In this document: piece after piece, positions 63,123 through 64,000 of the stretch | How the letters are laid out: every line of letters starts with the position of its first letter | Numbering within the stretch: position 1 is the stretch's first letter | NCBI GenBank assembly: GCA_018806915.1 | Contig: JAGKQI010000098.1 | Coordinates: 2,976,001-3,040,000, forward strand | DNA from: Phytophthora colocasiae | Lineage: Eukaryota; Oomycota; Peronosporomycetes; Peronosporales; Peronosporaceae | Length of the DNA: 64,000 nucleotides | Direction: 5' to 3' | Position numbers and translations under genes: made by a program | Notes under the pieces: model-generated | What the model was told of the DNA's origin: nothing | What the model saw: the letters and a program-made list of their open reading frames with translations, nothing else | Databases searched by the model: none

Positions 63123-64000
63123 TTAAAGCTCAGGTTCCTCCGTTTCGCGGGATTGCTGGGTCCACAGTTGCAGATAGCCTGTACAATGGAGAATATAGGG
63201 TAAAAGTTAGTGTCATCCATAGTTCAGAAGCAGAAAGCAAAATGACGTACGGCCTCCTTGTTCGAGAAGTTGCGCATGGCTGCCAGTCTCTATGATGCGG
63301 CCCTTTTCAAGCACGATGATGTTGTCGGCGTGACGAATTGTTGATAGTCGATGAGCGATGATGACGGTGGTGCGTCCTGCACAGACAGCGTTGAGGGCCT
63401 GGTGGATGCTCTGCTCCGTCACAGTATCTAGTGAAGAGGTCGCCTCGTCCAGCACCACAACGGACGGGTTCTTGAGCACGAGGCGGGCAATGGCGATACG
63501 CTGTTTCTCGCCACCACTCAGCTTCAATCCACGCTCGCCAATCTGCGAGTCAAACTTGTTCGGTAACGTCATGATGAAGTCGTAGATGTTGGCCACCTTC
63601 ACAGCAGCTATTAGGTCCTCTTCGGAGCAGTGGCGGTGGCCGTACGTGAGCTGTTTGCACAGTGAAAGAATAGGTTAGATAGGAGTCTCAAGTTGATGAG
63701 ATTAGTACGTCCAAAGTGACGTACGTTGTAGCGGATGGAGTCGTTGAACATGACTGTATCCTGCGGCACAATCCCAATACTTTTGCGGAGAGATTTCTGA
63801 CGCACAGACGAGATATCCTGCCCGTTGATGGAGATTCGGCCAGACAAAACGTCGTAAAAGCGGAACAGCAAGCGGCTTATAGTCGTCTTACCGGAGCCAG
63901 TAGAGCCCACAATGGCCACAGTGTGTCCTGTAGGTACGGTGAAGCTCACATCCTTGAGGCCGTTGGCCGCTGGCTGACTTGGGTATCTGAAGCCCACGTT
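63123..64000 (-). CDS. ABC transporter, HMT1/ABCB6-like, nucleotide-binding end (partial)
   Basis: The 3' end of a gene that runs off the right edge: exons 64000-63725 (open), 63650-63251 and 63178-63123, with introns of 74 and 72 bases and matching phases. Walker [11 protein letters not shown]-loop [13 protein letters not shown] signature [14 protein letters not shown], Walker [13 protein letters not shown] and H-loop [10 protein letters not shown] are all intact. Sequence details ([32 protein letters not shown]) suit the HMT1/ABCB6/ABCB7 class of heavy-metal or mitochondrial half-transporters. The membrane part lies outside the window. Confidence 0.88.

Noticed and set aside
1..64000. CRISPR arrays, rRNA and tRNA genes
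   Set aside because: No regularly spaced repeats of the right kind and no cloverleaf or rRNA core sequence recognised; a tRNA scan was not possible.

Overview
The window looks like chromosomal DNA of an oomycete, most likely Phytophthora or a close relative. Reasons: compact genes with few introns, and introns of about 50-105 bp with GTA/GTG-AG ends; oomycete-type initiator promoters (CATTC...CAATTT) close to start codons; a BBSome gene, expected in an organism with flagellated zoospores; oomycete-style helicase-associated repeat and FYC-type zinc-finger proteins; and dense nested transposons. No tRNA, rRNA or CRISPR array was recognised by eye. Species assignment is inference; no database was searched.

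Layout. 1-5 kb: the 5' part of a secreted cysteine-rich gene running off the left edge, a decayed zinc-finger gene split by a PIF/Harbinger-like element with 40-bp inverted repeats, and a frameshifted hAT remnant. 5.3-11 kb: convergent host genes for a six-repeat, probably mitochondrial protein and for the TRAPPII subunit TRAPPC10/Trs130 (three exons). 11.7-28 kb: one host gene (a GIY-YIG/T5orf172-like protein) is split by a 15.2-kb composite insertion. An outer Copia element (+, target duplication GAGAC) carries a complete eight-exon piggyBac element in a TTAA seven bases after its 5' LTR start-of-leader, and a second Copia copy of the same family (-, duplication GCATG) inside its 5' LTR. 28-36 kb: a foldback repeat, a truncated methyltransferase, then six intact intronless SDR dehydrogenases plus one SDR pseudogene; a seventh intact SDR lies at 50.9 kb. 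Four intact copies and the pseudogene begin MGxxxS, an N-myristoylation signature.

36-64 kb: mostly housekeeping genes. These are a YchF/OLA1 ATPase with a mitochondrial-like presequence, an unknown helical protein, an unusual 3.4-kb transposon with a DD34E transposase and an unknown convergent partner gene, an intact paralogue of the split GIY-YIG-like gene, BBS9, two tandem membrane-anchored serine carboxypeptidases, an SDR, a plasmepsin-V-like membrane aspartic protease, a ZIP11-type zinc transporter, guanine deaminase, a small unknown gene, an ERF4/GOLGA7-like candidate, exportin-7, RPB9, and the 3' end of an HMT1/ABCB6-type ABC transporter that runs off the right edge.

The strongest non-routine signals are the three-layer nested insertion, whose target duplications and empty sites can all be read exactly; the two-gene DD34E element with 8-bp duplications and CAGGGTTC ends; the myristoylation-signature SDR cluster; and related hairpin/branch-site motifs shared among the piggyBac introns.
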